64,000 bases of DNA from Ensifer sp. BR816 (GCF_000378985.1 NZ_KB905370.1:3304781-3368780); one strand, 5' to 3'; positions 25,448-34,656 are shown, numbered from the stretch's first letter. The notes: generated by a model not told the origin, from the letters alone. A program made the numbers and translations.

Positions 25448-26224
25448 TCAGAGCGGCGCATACTCTCCGCCGTTGACGTCGAGCGTCGCGCCGTTGATGA
25501 ACGCCGCTTCGTCGGAGGTCAGGAAGCCGATGGCGGCCGCGACCTCCTCCGGCTCGCCCATGCGACCCGCCGGAATGCGGGCAACGGCCGCGCGGTTGAC
25601 CGCGCTGTCGCGCGGCCCGGCCATGTCGGTGGCGATCCGGCCGGGCGCCACGACATTCACTGTGATCCCCTGCGCGGCGTGGCGTGCCACGAGCGAACGG
25701 GCAAGGCCGGAAAGTGCGGCTTTCGAAGCCACATAGGCTGTGCCGGCAATCCTCGGCATGGCGCGCCCGGCGATGGAGCCGACGAACACGATCCGGCCAA
25801 AGTGGGCTTCGACCATGCCCGGCAACGCCGACTGGCAGCACAGCATTGTTCCGGTCAGGTTGACGGCAAGAACGGTGTTCCATTCCTCGAGCATGATCTC
25901 CTGGAATGGAGCGGGGCCATCTGGCCCCTTCGGCGAGATTCCGGCGTTGCACACCAGGATCTCGGCCTTGCCCCAACGCTCATCCAGTTCGCGAAAGAAG
26001 GCCGCTATCTGCGCCGGTTCGGCCAGATTGACGACCCGCGCAAACACGCGCTCGGTGCCGAACTCCCGCGACAACACCCGGGCGGCATTTTCGACATTGG
26101 CAGGACTCTGACCGAAGACGGCGACCCGGCATCCACGCTTGAGCAGATGTCGGGCCGTTGCCAGCCCTATTCCCGAAGTGCCGCCGGTCACGACGGCAAT
26201 CCTTTGTGTGGTATCGCTCGTCAT
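25448..26224 (-). CDS. SDR family NAD(P)-dependent oxidoreductase
   Basis: A 258-residue classical short-chain dehydrogenase/reductase. The cofactor motif is TGGTSGIG near residue 14, with NNAG replaced by CNAG (ILVCNAGIS). The catalytic Ser is in VGSIAGRA and the Tyr/Lys in YVASKAALSG. It would interconvert a carbonyl and an alcohol with NAD(P)H in the cytoplasm. It overlaps the ThDP-enzyme gene by four bases, so it probably acts on that enzyme's product, for example an acyloin or aldehyde. This is inference from gene order. Confidence 0.88.
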   Translation of the reverse strand: MTSDTTQRIAVVTGGTSGIGLATARHLLKRGCRVAVFGQSPANVENAARVLSREFGTERVFARVVNLAEPAQIAAFFRELDERWGKAEILVCNAGISPKGPDGPAPFQEIMLEEWNTVLAVNLTGTMLCCQSALPGMVEAHFGRIVFVGSIAGRAMPRIAGTAYVASKAALSGLARSLVARHAAQGITVNVVAPGRIATDMAGPRDSAVNRAAVARIPAGRMGEPEEVAAAIGFLTSDEAAFINGATLDVNGGEYAPL

Positions 26225-27933
26225 GCTGCTTCATCCATCTTGGCGAAGAGCGAGAGCGGAGGATGCGCTTCTGGATCGGTCATCACCTCGATCAGAAGCG
26301 GCCCCTCCTCCAGGCCGCGCTGCAAATGATAGGCAAGTTCGCTCGGATCCTCGATGCGAACCGCCGGGCAGCCGCAGGCCTCCGCCAGTTTCGCGTGGTC
26401 GACCTCGGCGAAGTGGCATGCCGATGTGTAGCTGCCGAACTTGACCGTCTCCGCATCGCGTTGGAAACCGAGAATGCCATTGTTGAGAACGACGATGGTG
26501 ACCGGAAGCTTCATCCGCACCATTGTCTCGAGCTCCGCCCAGCTGTGCGCAAAACCGCCGTCGCCGACGATGGCGATGACCGGCTTGTCCGGCCGGGCGA
26601 CCTTGGCGCCGATCGCAAGCGGCACGCCCCAGCCAAGCCCCGCCAGGCCACGCGGCGTGATGAAGCGCGTCCCACTCGCCGGCGCCCGCAGCTGGCCCAA
26701 TGCCCACATGGACGAATAGCTCGCGTCGGCAACGACCGTAATGTCGTCGGTCAGCAGGTCCTGGAGCTCTGCCATCACTCGCTCCGGGCGGATCGGGCGC
26801 GAGCGCGATGTCGCCACCTCATGCCGGTCAAGCTCGAACCGCTTCCAGTATTCGGCGATCGATTCCTCCAGCCCGGCGCGATCGGCATGCCGCCGCGTGA
26901 GGTCGACGCGGCTGAGCGCCGCTCGCAACGCCGCAAGCGTCTCCCGCGCGTCGCCGACGAGCCGGACCGATTCGTAATTGCGCCCGATCTCCACCGGATC
27001 GACATCGATGTGCACGACCGTCGCGTCCGGGGGGATTTGGCGCCAATTGTCGGTGCCGTTCTGGTTGGTTCGCGTTCCGATCAGAAGGACGAGATCCGCG
27101 CCCTCGACCAAGACAGACGAGTGGCGTCCGAGCGAGCGTGGGCCGACCATCGAGCCGAGTACGCCGGCCGACAGCGGATGGTATTCGTCAACCGCTCCCT
27201 TGCCCATGTTCGTGGTGAAGACCGGCAGGCTTGCTTCCTGCTGTAGGCCAGCAAGCTCCGCCGCGGCGCCGCCGCAATGAACGCCGCCGCCGGCGATGAT
27301 GATCGGCGCTTTCGCGGCGGCGATGAGAGAGGCGACCTCTGCCAGTGCACCATCCGAGGGGCGGACGCGGTCCAGCGGCCAATGGCCCAGGTTCCTCGAG
27401 CGCGCGGCTGTCGGCGCTTGCGCCTCGCTACGAAGAAGGTCGGCCGGCAGCAGCAGAGCGGCCGGTCCGGCCCGGCCGGACGTTGCGGCCGTGAACGCGG
27501 CATCCACATAGTCGTCGATGCGGTCCGCGACGGTGACGCGCCGCACCCACTTGGTGCAGGACTGGAAGAGCGCGACCTGATCGAGGTCCTGGAAGGCGTT
27601 CCGGTCCGTTTGATCGCGCTCGACATCCTGAACAAGCGCGACGATCGGGACGCTGGCCTTCAGCGCCTCGGCCAGCGGCGGCACGAGCAAGGTTGCGGCC
27701 GGACCGTTTTGCGCGGCGACGACACCGACCTTGCCGGAGACCCGAGCGTAGCCGTCCGCCATTGCGCCACCCATGTTCTCCTGCCTATAAGCAATCTGGC
27801 GAATGCCGATCGCTTCCGCCGCGAGAATGACCGCCGACGGCAGGCTTTGGCCGAAGATGAATTCGACCTCGTGGCGGCGAAGAGTGTTGGCGATACGCTG
27901 CGCAACGGTTTCGATGGGATTCTGCGTGGTCAT
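26221..27933 (-). CDS. thiamine-diphosphate-dependent enzyme, acetolactate synthase/benzoylformate decarboxylase family
   Basis: A 570-residue three-domain ThDP enzyme. The catalytic Glu is E52 in YRQENMGGAMADGYAR. The central domain carries the IGTRTNQNG strand. The ThDP/Mg motif runs from IVGDGGFAHS to VVLNNGILG in the C-terminal third. It would perform decarboxylation or carboligation of a 2-oxo acid. There is no small regulatory subunit and no ilv context, so it is not the biosynthetic acetolactate synthase. It is sandwiched with four-base overlaps between a class III aminotransferase and an SDR, suggesting the chain amine to oxo acid to aldehyde or acyloin to alcohol. Confidence 0.85.
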   Translation of the reverse strand: MTTQNPIETVAQRIANTLRRHEVEFIFGQSLPSAVILAAEAIGIRQIAYRQENMGGAMADGYARVSGKVGVVAAQNGPAATLLVPPLAEALKASVPIVALVQDVERDQTDRNAFQDLDQVALFQSCTKWVRRVTVADRIDDYVDAAFTAATSGRAGPAALLLPADLLRSEAQAPTAARSRNLGHWPLDRVRPSDGALAEVASLIAAAKAPIIIAGGGVHCGGAAAELAGLQQEASLPVFTTNMGKGAVDEYHPLSAGVLGSMVGPRSLGRHSSVLVEGADLVLLIGTRTNQNGTDNWRQIPPDATVVHIDVDPVEIGRNYESVRLVGDARETLAALRAALSRVDLTRRHADRAGLEESIAEYWKRFELDRHEVATSRSRPIRPERVMAELQDLLTDDITVVADASYSSMWALGQLRAPASGTRFITPRGLAGLGWGVPLAIGAKVARPDKPVIAIVGDGGFAHSWAELETMVRMKLPVTIVVLNNGILGFQRDAETVKFGSYTSACHFAEVDHAKLAEACGCPAVRIEDPSELAYHLQRGLEEGPLLIEVMTDPEAHPPLSLFAKMDEAA

Positions 27934-29291
27934 TGGGCGCGCTCCTTTCCGGATTGGATCTCGGCCTCAAGAAATTCGTCGAATGCACTGAGGATGATGT
28001 CGATGTCGCTGTCGACCATCGCCGTCGAGAGGCAGGCCGCGGCGCCATACGGGAGCAGGATGCCCGTTTCCAGGAAATGGCGGCTCATTCGTCGCATGAG
28101 CGACGTCTCTTCGGCGCCCGGATAGGCGTCGCGGTACTCGCGCGGCGCGACGCGCTTCGGGTGGATCCGGAAGAGCGAGGTGGCGCCGGTCACCGAAAAC
28201 GACGCATCGCGCCTGGCAATGCTGGCCCTCAAGCCGCTGCGCAGTCTATCCCCCATCGCCTCGAGGCGCTCGAAGGCGTGCGGCGTCATCGCCGCCATCG
28301 CCACCCGGCCTGCGACCATCGAAACCGGATTGGCCGAAAACGTGCCTCCTTGCGACAGCAACGGCTTTTCGTCTGCGGTGCCGAACACGCGCATTACCTC
28401 CTCGCGACCGCCGATGGCGCCAATCGGAAAGCCGCCTCCGATGATTTTGCCGGCCGTGATCAGATCGGGGTTCAGGCCATAGCGTGCCGAAGCCCCGGCA
28501 TAGCCTTGCCGAAGATTGAGCACCTCGTCGGCGACAATCAGGATTCCGTGCTTGCGTGCCGTGTGCGACAACGCCTCGACGAAGCCAGGTTCCGGAGGCA
28601 TCAATCCCGCCCGGCTGGGCATCGGATCAATCAGGACACAGGCAATGCGGTCGCTCGCCGCGCTCAGGCGTGCTTCGAGACCCTCGATGTCGTTGAAGCG
28701 CAGAAGGTGCACCTCGTTCGCCACGCTCGGCGGCGTGCCCCGATAGGCCGGAGTCGCGCCAGGCGCCGGCTCCCAACCATCTTTGTCCGGTGCAACACCC
28801 TGCCCGGCCTCTGCCCAATCATAGGCGCCGTGATAGGCGCCTTCGATCCGTGCGATCGCTGGCCTGCCGGTGAAGGCGCGCGCCGCCTTGATCGCGAACA
28901 TTACCGCTTCCGTTCCGCTGTTGACGAAGCGGACCCGCTCCATTGCGGGTATGCGAGCCGTCAGCAGTTCCGCAAGCGCGATTTCATGCTCCGTCGGGTT
29001 GGCGAAACAGGTTCCCGAGCCCAGCAGATCGACGACTGCCTCCGCGACCGGCGCGAAGCCGTGCCCGTGGATGAGCGTGGTGAAGTTGTTGTTCAGATCG
29101 AGGAGGCGGTTCCCGTCGACGTCGACGAGATAGGCCCCCTCGCCGCGCTGGACATAGATCGGGAACGGGTCCCTCTCCACCGTGGCGCGGGTGGTTCCAT
29201 CCGGGAACACGGCCTTGGCGCGGTTGAATAAATGCTTGGACCTACTGCGGGCAGGCGCCTGCCGCAGCCTGATTGTTGCTTGAACGAGCAT
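27930..29291 (-). CDS. class III aminotransferase, glutamate-1-semialdehyde aminomutase-like
   Basis: A 453-residue PLP enzyme. The Schiff-base Lys is K282 in AGKIIGGGFPIGAIGG and the Asp is D255 in LIVADEVLNLRQGY. The FVNSGTEAVMFAIKAAR and GAYHGAYDW segments are those of the HemL-like branch. Here DEVLNLRQG replaces the DEVMTGFR of true HemL, and no haem genes are near, so it is likely a catabolic aminotransferase or aminomutase. The start ATG 29291 follows AGGAAG; the frame to 29360 includes the operator palindrome and is rejected. It is the first gene of the four-gene operon. A TTTTGTTGCAACAAAA palindrome lies 55 bases upstream. Confidence 0.85.
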   Translation of the reverse strand: MLVQATIRLRQAPARSRSKHLFNRAKAVFPDGTTRATVERDPFPIYVQRGEGAYLVDVDGNRLLDLNNNFTTLIHGHGFAPVAEAVVDLLGSGTCFANPTEHEIALAELLTARIPAMERVRFVNSGTEAVMFAIKAARAFTGRPAIARIEGAYHGAYDWAEAGQGVAPDKDGWEPAPGATPAYRGTPPSVANEVHLLRFNDIEGLEARLSAASDRIACVLIDPMPSRAGLMPPEPGFVEALSHTARKHGILIVADEVLNLRQGYAGASARYGLNPDLITAGKIIGGGFPIGAIGGREEVMRVFGTADEKPLLSQGGTFSANPVSMVAGRVAMAAMTPHAFERLEAMGDRLRSGLRASIARRDASFSVTGATSLFRIHPKRVAPREYRDAYPGAEETSLMRRMSRHFLETGILLPYGAAACLSTAMVDSDIDIILSAFDEFLEAEIQSGKERAQ

Positions 29292-29346
29292 AGTTCCGGC
29301 TTCCTGAGGTGAGAAATCGACCGCTCGCTTTGCACGAGCTTCACAA

Positions 29347-29362
29347 TTTTGTTGCAACAAAA
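29347..29362. promoter_or_regulatory. GntR operator candidate, perfect 16-bp palindrome
   Basis: TTTTGTTGCAACAAAA is fully self-complementary. It lies between the GntR gene and the aminotransferase operon it probably controls. A half-site, ATGCAACAAAAT, lies at 29381-29392. Similar sites occur at 30125 and 30164 before the divergent transporter. Confidence 0.6.
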
Positions 29363-29393
29363 ATGCAGCGCGTCAAGCCCATGCAACAAAATC

Positions 29394-30092
29394 TTACGCC
29401 GATGTGCCAGCACCCCTCTCCAGGTTGGCGCGCTTCAGCCGGCGATAGCCATCGCGAATATCATTCTCCATCGCCGCCCTGAGGCTCGCCGCGTCGCGCT
29501 CTTCGAGAGACTCCATGGCGATCTCGTGGTTGCGAACGCCGTATTTCTCCTCGGCAAACTCTGGGTAGAGATTGTGCAAGGAGGGACCGATCCTCAGCCA
29601 GAGGCTTTCGATCATAGAAACGAGCTGGGGAAGGCCCGAAAGACGATAGATGGTAAAGTGGAATTCCTTGTTGTGCCACAACGCCTCGGCATAGCGCTTT
29701 TCTTGCAGGGCAGAGTTTATAAGCCTTTGTAAGGACTTTAGTTCCTCGACATTAGCGGGCGTGCCGTGCTGGGCGGCCTGCTCCGAAGCCAGCCCCTCGA
29801 GCGCCAGCCGTGTGAGCGTAATTTCTCGAAGGTCGGTCGCGTCGAGAACCGGTACGACAACCGTCTTTGGGCCGGTGTAAACCAGCGCACCCTCGCTCGT
29901 CAGCCGATTGATCGCATCGCGCGCGGGCGTTGTGCTGACATCCAGATCCTGGGCGACGGCCCGCACCGTCAACTTGTGCCCCGGCCTGTAGACGCCACGG
30001 ATGATGCGCTCCTTCATTTGGCGATAGGCGGCATCCCCCAGTCGTTCCGGCGCTCTCTCAAGATCTGGCGCTTCGTTCAAATTGCCCGCCAT
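29394..30092 (-). CDS. GntR family transcriptional regulator (FCD/FadR subfamily)
   Basis: A 232-residue repressor or activator. The N-terminal winged HTH (about 25-90) reads YRQMKERIIRGVYRPG, TVRAVAQDLDVSTTPARDAI and LTSEGALVYTG. The all-helical FCD ligand domain follows, with candidate metal His residues in LWHNKEFHFTIYRL and GVRNHEIAMESL. It sits between the leftward aminotransferase operon and the rightward ABC transporter and is itself read leftward. Matching TTTTGxTGCAACAAAA palindromes flank the gene on both sides, so it likely controls both arms and itself. The effector is probably the transported compound or its product. Confidence 0.88.
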   Translation of the reverse strand: MAGNLNEAPDLERAPERLGDAAYRQMKERIIRGVYRPGHKLTVRAVAQDLDVSTTPARDAINRLTSEGALVYTGPKTVVVPVLDATDLREITLTRLALEGLASEQAAQHGTPANVEELKSLQRLINSALQEKRYAEALWHNKEFHFTIYRLSGLPQLVSMIESLWLRIGPSLHNLYPEFAEEKYGVRNHEIAMESLEERDAASLRAAMENDIRDGYRRLKRANLERGAGTSA

Positions 30093-30124
30093 TTCACTCT
30101 CTCAATCGGTTGACACTGTGAATT

Positions 30125-30179
30125 TTTGATGCAACAAAAATGAAGTATGAAGGTTTTGCAAAGTTTTTGTCGCATCAAC
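30125..30179. promoter_or_regulatory. GntR operator candidates before the ABC transporter
   Basis: TTTTGATGCAACAAAA at 30125-30140 matches the 29347 palindrome at 15 of 16 bases. A weaker copy, TTTTGTCGCATCAACG, lies at 30166-30181 (12 of 16). Both are in the divergent region between the GntR start and the transporter ATPase. Confidence 0.55.
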
Positions 30180-30369
30180 GGCTCTTAGCAGCTTTCCCAT
30201 GTGCCGTCACGCGGACCGAAGAGCGGCCCGCGAGACACCAGAGCCTCAGCAACAGGCACATCGTCCTGACTCGTCCGGGTCGGAGGAAGGCTTTTCATTG
30301 CGGCCAGAAAGCGGCCGTGCCCAGGGGAAAGACGCCGAAGAGCGTCAGCAGCTGAAAGGAAAGGCGAAA

Positions 30370-31488
30370 TTGATCGGTCAGACTCTGTCCCTTGCGGGAC
30401 TTCAAAAACGATACGGCGAAGCCCTTGCGGTGCGCGAACTGACGCTCGACATCGCAGCCGGGGAATTTGTCTCCCTGTTGGGGCCCTCCGGCTCCGGCAA
30501 GACGACAGCCTTGACGATGATAGCCGGCTTCGAGGCGCCGAGCGCCGGCAGGATCGCCATCGGCGGCCGGGACGTAACCCTCCTTGCGCCCAATCACCGG
30601 AACATCGGAATGGTGTTCCAGAAGTACGCGCTCTTTCCGCACCTGACGATCCGCCAGAACATCGCGTTCCCGCTCAGGATGCGCGGGCGGATGCAGAAGA
30701 CCGCGATCGCGCGTCGCGTCGAGGAGATGCTGGAGCTCGTGCAGCTCTCCGGCTACGCGGAGCGCTATCCCAACCAGCTTTCGGGTGGCCAGCAGCAACG
30801 CGTCGCCGTCGCGCGCGCTTTGGCCTTCGAGCCGCCCGTTCTCCTGATGGACGAACCGCTCGGCGCGCTCGACAAGAAATTGCGAGAGGCGATGCAGTTT
30901 GAGATCAAACAGCTGCAGGAGCGGCTTGGGGCCACCGTCGTCTACGTAACCCATGATCAGGACGAAGCGCTGACGATGTCGGACCGCGTCGCTATCATGT
31001 CCGACGGCCGCCTGATGCAGTTCGGTACGCCGACGGAACTCTACCGGCAGCCGAACACCGAGTTCGTCGCGGACTTCATCGGCCGGATGAATTTTCTCGA
31101 TGGCGACTGCCTCGATTGCACGGCTGAGCACACTGTTGTTCGTTTCTCGGAGAGAACGGTGCTTAAACTCCGTTCTGCGGCGAACGACGGCACGCGAAAA
31201 TACGCGGCCGGAACGGCTCTGCGTGTGGCAATCCGTCCGGAACGGATGCGTCTTGCGAAGCGCGGCGATGGCGGGGCCGACGCGCTGCCGGGAGTCGTCG
31301 ACGCCGCCGTGTTCGTCGGCTCTACGTACATCTTTCTCGTCCGCCTTGCCGATCGCCCGGAAGCAAGCCTGCAGGTACAGGTCGCCGCCGACGGCGTAGT
31401 CCCGTTCCAAAGGGACGACGCGGTGGACATCGTCCTCGACGGCGCAGCCGCGCACGTTTTTCCCGTGACGGAGAGGTGCGTGGCATGA
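30370..31488 (+). CDS. ABC transporter ATP-binding protein, spermidine/putrescine (PotA) type
   Basis: A 372-residue importer ATPase. The NBD has Walker [10 protein letters not shown] near 40, Q-loop [12 protein letters not shown], signature LSGGQQQR, Walker [12 protein letters not shown] and switch VYVTHDQ. The C-terminal TOBE domain starts at about 275 with [10 protein letters not shown]. The open frame starts at 30199, but TTG 30370 preceded by AAAGGAAAGG fits the family N-terminus ([16 protein letters not shown]). It is the first gene of a four-gene transporter operon divergent from the GntR gene. The substrate is a small cationic or polar solute, presumably the compound degraded by the minus-strand operon. 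Confidence 0.9.
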   Translation: MIGQTLSLAGLQKRYGEALAVRELTLDIAAGEFVSLLGPSGSGKTTALTMIAGFEAPSAGRIAIGGRDVTLLAPNHRNIGMVFQKYALFPHLTIRQNIAFPLRMRGRMQKTAIARRVEEMLELVQLSGYAERYPNQLSGGQQQRVAVARALAFEPPVLLMDEPLGALDKKLREAMQFEIKQLQERLGATVVYVTHDQDEALTMSDRVAIMSDGRLMQFGTPTELYRQPNTEFVADFIGRMNFLDGDCLDCTAEHTVVRFSERTVLKLRSAANDGTRKYAAGTALRVAIRPERMRLAKRGDGGADALPGVVDAAVFVGSTYIFLVRLADRPEASLQVQVAADGVVPFQRDDAVDIVLDGAAAHVFPVTERCVA

Positions 31489-32375
31489 CGCGTTCACTCA
31501 CACCACTCTCATCTTCGCCGTCATTCCGCCGGTCGAGCTCGGCACGCTTCTATTCGCCGACTGCCTCCCTGGCGTTGGTGACGCCGCTCATCGCGGCCCT
31601 GCTGGCCGGGTTCCTGTATCCGGTGGCGCGGCTGATCGCGCTGAGCTTTTCCGGGGGAACGCTCAGCCATTATCGGCGTGTTTTCACGGAACCGCTTCAT
31701 CTCGACGTTCTCTTCGGCACGATCGAGGTTGCGTTCGTGGTGACAGTCGCGAGCCTGCTGTTGGGGTTCCCGGTCGCCTATCTCATGGCCCGGCTGAGCA
31801 AGGGCCTGGCCATGGCGGTCGCCGCCTGCGTCTTCATCCCGTTGTGGACCTCCGTCCTCGTCCGCTCCTATGCATGGGTCGTCCTTCTCCAGCGCAACGG
31901 CATCATCAACGGGCTGCTGATCGACACGGGCGTGACCGAAGGGCCGCTGAAGCTGATCTACACCGAGGGCGCTGTCATCCTCGCCATGACACATGTGCTG
32001 ATGCCCTTCATGATCCTGCCGATCTATTCGGCACTGCGCGCCCTGCCCCCCGATTACGTGCGAGCCGCCCGCAATCTCGGCGCAGGTCCCATCCGGGCTT
32101 TCGTCGCCGTAACGCTGCCGCTCAGCCTTCCCGGTGTCTTTGCCGGCAGCGTCATGTGCTTCGTGCTGGCGCTCGGCTTCTACATCACCCCGGCGTTGGT
32201 CGGCGGACCCGGCTCGATGCTGATGGCGACGCTCATCGGCCAGCAGACAACGGTCCTGCTCGATTGGCCGTTCGCGGCGGCGCTTTCGACCGTGCTCCTC
32301 GCCGTTACGCTCCTTTTTGTTCTGCTGTTCCGCAGAATGCTATCGCTCAGCAAGGGATTGAACAGTGTCTATTGA
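31485..32375 (+). CDS. ABC transporter permease, PotB type
   Basis: A 296-residue permease with six predicted membrane helices, beginning SLALVTPLIAALLAGFLYP. Its EAA loop reads AARNLGAGPIRAFVAVTLPLS. ATG 31485 overlaps the ATPase stop as ATGA, whereas an upstream GTG at 31476 is less likely. It pairs with the 32365 permease. Confidence 0.88.
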   Translation: MTRSLTPLSSSPSFRRSSSARFYSPTASLALVTPLIAALLAGFLYPVARLIALSFSGGTLSHYRRVFTEPLHLDVLFGTIEVAFVVTVASLLLGFPVAYLMARLSKGLAMAVAACVFIPLWTSVLVRSYAWVVLLQRNGIINGLLIDTGVTEGPLKLIYTEGAVILAMTHVLMPFMILPIYSALRALPPDYVRAARNLGAGPIRAFVAVTLPLSLPGVFAGSVMCFVLALGFYITPALVGGPGSMLMATLIGQQTTVLLDWPFAAALSTVLLAVTLLFVLLFRRMLSLSKGLNSVY

Positions 32376-33231
32376 TCATCCCCGGGTGACGGCCCGATTT
32401 CCCACGCTCAAGGATGTTCTTGCCTCCCCCACCATTCGCTCCTATTCGACGGCTGCGGCTATCCTTGCAGCCGGTATCGGGATTGGCGGTATCCTCTTCT
32501 TCCTACTCCTGCCGACGCTGATCGTCCTGCCGATGTCGCTCAGCCAAACCGACTACATCGAGTTCCCGCCTCAGGGCCTCACGCTCAAATGGTATAGCGC
32601 CTATTTCAATGATCCGGACTGGATGGCTGCAACTTGGTTCAGTCTCAAGATCGCCTTGGCGACAACCGCGACAGCGACGGTCGCGGGTACCATGGCCGCT
32701 CTCGCGATCGTACGAGGATCGCTGCCGTTCAGATCCACGTTGCAGGCGCTTGCGCTTGGACCGATGATCGTGCCCCACATCATCCTCGGTGTGGCGCTCT
32801 ACCTCGCCTTCTCGCCACTGCAGCTGACCGGCAGTTTTCTTGGGTTCCTCGTCGCCCATACCGTTCTGGCAGTGCCTTACGTGATCATCACCGTCACCGC
32901 GTCGCTGCAGCGCTTCGATCCGACGCTCGAACTGGCGGCTCTGAACTGCGGGGCGAACAGGCTGCAGGCGTTCTTCCTGGTCGTACTGCCGAACATCGTG
33001 CCCGGTGTCGCGGCCGCGGCCGTGTTCGCCTTTCTCGCCTCATTCGATGAAGCGACCGTTGCGTTCTTCATCTCCGACATCGGGGGCAAATCGATCGGCC
33101 GCAAGATGTTCGAGGATATCGACTTCAACCTGACGCCGGTCATTGCCGCGGTCTCGACCGTTCTCGTCGCGACGTCCCTCCTGCTCATGGGCACGGTTCA
33201 TCTCATGAATGCCCACAAATCCCGCTCCTGA
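32365..33231 (+). CDS. ABC transporter permease, PotC type
   Basis: A 288-residue second permease. The helix IGIGGILFFLLLPTLIVLPM follows a 30-residue cytoplasmic tail. The PotC-like first loop is YIEFPPQGLTLKWYSAYF, and the EAA loop reads ELAALNCGANRLQAFFLVVLP. The start is GTG 32365, inside the end of the upstream permease (11-base overlap), indicating translational coupling. Confidence 0.88.
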   Translation: MSIDHPRVTARFPTLKDVLASPTIRSYSTAAAILAAGIGIGGILFFLLLPTLIVLPMSLSQTDYIEFPPQGLTLKWYSAYFNDPDWMAATWFSLKIALATTATATVAGTMAALAIVRGSLPFRSTLQALALGPMIVPHIILGVALYLAFSPLQLTGSFLGFLVAHTVLAVPYVIITVTASLQRFDPTLELAALNCGANRLQAFFLVVLPNIVPGVAAAAVFAFLASFDEATVAFFISDIGGKSIGRKMFEDIDFNLTPVIAAVSTVLVATSLLLMGTVHLMNAHKSRS

Positions 33232-33264
33232 TGACGAAGAGCTGCAAACGAAGGAAAATCTATC

Positions 33265-34338
33265 ATGACCTCTCTCCTTTCGCGTTCCACAACAGGCCTG
33301 AGGCCGATCATCGCCGGATTGCTGTCGTTGATCGTCTTGTCGCTTCCGACGTTCGCCGCCGAACGAGTGATCATCGCGTCGACGGGCGGCGCCTATGACA
33401 AGGCGCTGCGAGCGGCCTGGTTCGATCCATTCACCAAGGCAACGGGCATAGAAGTGGTCACGGTCGCGGCGACCAACGCCGAAATGCGCGCCAAGGCCGC
33501 AGCAATGGTGAAAACCGGAACCGTCAGTTGGGACCTCTATCTCGACGGCGAGATCCAGGCCGCGTCCAAGGCGCATCTGGAAGTCACCGAGGATTTGACG
33601 GAGTTCTGCCGCCAATTTGCGGATCGCGAGGATCTCAGCGCCAATGCTTGCTCGGCCGGCGGGGCGCTGCTGCAGTCCACCGCCACGCTGTTGGCCTATA
33701 GGACCGGGAAGCCTGGGGAGCCCGTTCCCGAGACTTGGGCCGACATGTGGGACACCGAGAAGTTCCCCGGAGAGCGGGCCTTCCCGAATTTCGACGATCC
33801 CTGGCGCGTGATGGCCGCGGCGCTGCTCGCCGACGGGGTCAAGCGCGACGAACTGTTTCCGCTCGATATCGATCGCGCGCTGGCCAAGCTCGAGCAGATC
33901 AGGCCTTCCGTCTCGCTGTGGTGGAAGACGGGCGATCAGAGCGTGCAAGGGTTTCGTAACGGCGAGTATTCGCTTGGGCAGATCTGGTTGACGCGGGCGA
34001 AGGCGATGCACAATGAGGGACTGCCGGTCGCCTGGTCCTATAAGGCCTCCTTTCTCGTTGGCGACCGGATAGCGCTGCTGAAGGGCGCGCTGCACCGTGA
34101 GAATGCGCTCAAGCTGATGGCTTTCTGGCTGAACTCTCCGGCGGCCCAGGCCAAGGCATGCGAGGTTCTGTCCTGCACGCCCCCAAGCAGCGAGGCAATC
34201 GCGATGATGTCGGACGAGGCGCGCAAGACGATGCCGCAGGGGGACGACGTTCGGGATTACGTCATCATTCCCGATGCTGAGTGGATCAACGCCAATGCTG
34301 CGATGATGCTGCAGCGCTGGAACGAGTGGATTCGCTGA
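33265..34338 (+). CDS. ABC transporter substrate-binding protein, PotD/PotF-like (SBP family 8)
   Basis: A 357-residue periplasmic binding protein. A Sec signal peptide covers about residues 1-31 (IIAGLLSLIVLSLPTFAA, cleavage before ERVIIAS). The mature domain has STGGAYDKALRAAWFDPF and SWDLYLDGEIQAA, as in polyamine, gamma-aminobutyrate and opine-type binding proteins. It is the last gene of the transporter operon and is followed 30 bases later by a strong GC hairpin. The ligand is not predictable from sequence. Confidence 0.88.
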   Translation: MTSLLSRSTTGLRPIIAGLLSLIVLSLPTFAAERVIIASTGGAYDKALRAAWFDPFTKATGIEVVTVAATNAEMRAKAAAMVKTGTVSWDLYLDGEIQAASKAHLEVTEDLTEFCRQFADREDLSANACSAGGALLQSTATLLAYRTGKPGEPVPETWADMWDTEKFPGERAFPNFDDPWRVMAAALLADGVKRDELFPLDIDRALAKLEQIRPSVSLWWKTGDQSVQGFRNGEYSLGQIWLTRAKAMHNEGLPVAWSYKASFLVGDRIALLKGALHRENALKLMAFWLNSPAAQAKACEVLSCTPPSSEAIAMMSDEARKTMPQGDDVRDYVIIPDAEWINANAAMMLQRWNEWIR

Positions 34339-34367
34339 CGTCGTGCAGCGCCCATGTGCATGGAAGT

Positions 34368-34395
34368 GGAGGCGCAGCGGCCCCGCAGCGCCTCC
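34368..34395 (+). terminator. stem-loop after the PotD-like gene
   Basis: GGAGGCGC and GCGCCTCC close a stem that continues through GCGG/CCGC with one A-A mismatch, 30 bases after the operon's last stop codon. No T-tract follows. Confidence 0.5.
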
Positions 34396-34656
34396 GCCGT
34401 GGAAATCGTCTGAAGGTGAATTCTGCTGCTCGAATGAGCCAGGCGCCCGCTTTGGGAGTGAGCGTAGGTCCACACAAGCACCGTGTACGTCCTGCCCCAG
34501 AAGCAGTCGCACGACATTTTCTGATCAGCGGCCGGTAGCGGTAGAGTCGAGGTGTGGCGCGGGTTGCTGTAGGTCGAGCATATCTGTTTCCGCCCCTTTC
34601 GTCTGGCGGTGCCTTAGCGGCTCGACCGTGACTCCCGTTTCCACACCCCGCTCATC
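34396..34656. other. non-coding boundary between the transporter operon and the first intron relic
   Basis: No gene is seen. The right part (about 34575-34656) is probably the 3' tail (domain VI side) of the first minus-strand group II intron relic; its exact 3' end is not clear. Confidence 0.35.

Noticed and set aside
27933..29231. 432-codon plus-strand open frame
   Set aside because: It is antisense to the class III aminotransferase, with no motifs.
29291..29360. Longer aminotransferase start at 29360
   Set aside because: It would place the GntR operator palindrome inside the coding sequence and adds residues unlike the family; ATG 29291 has an AGGAAG site.
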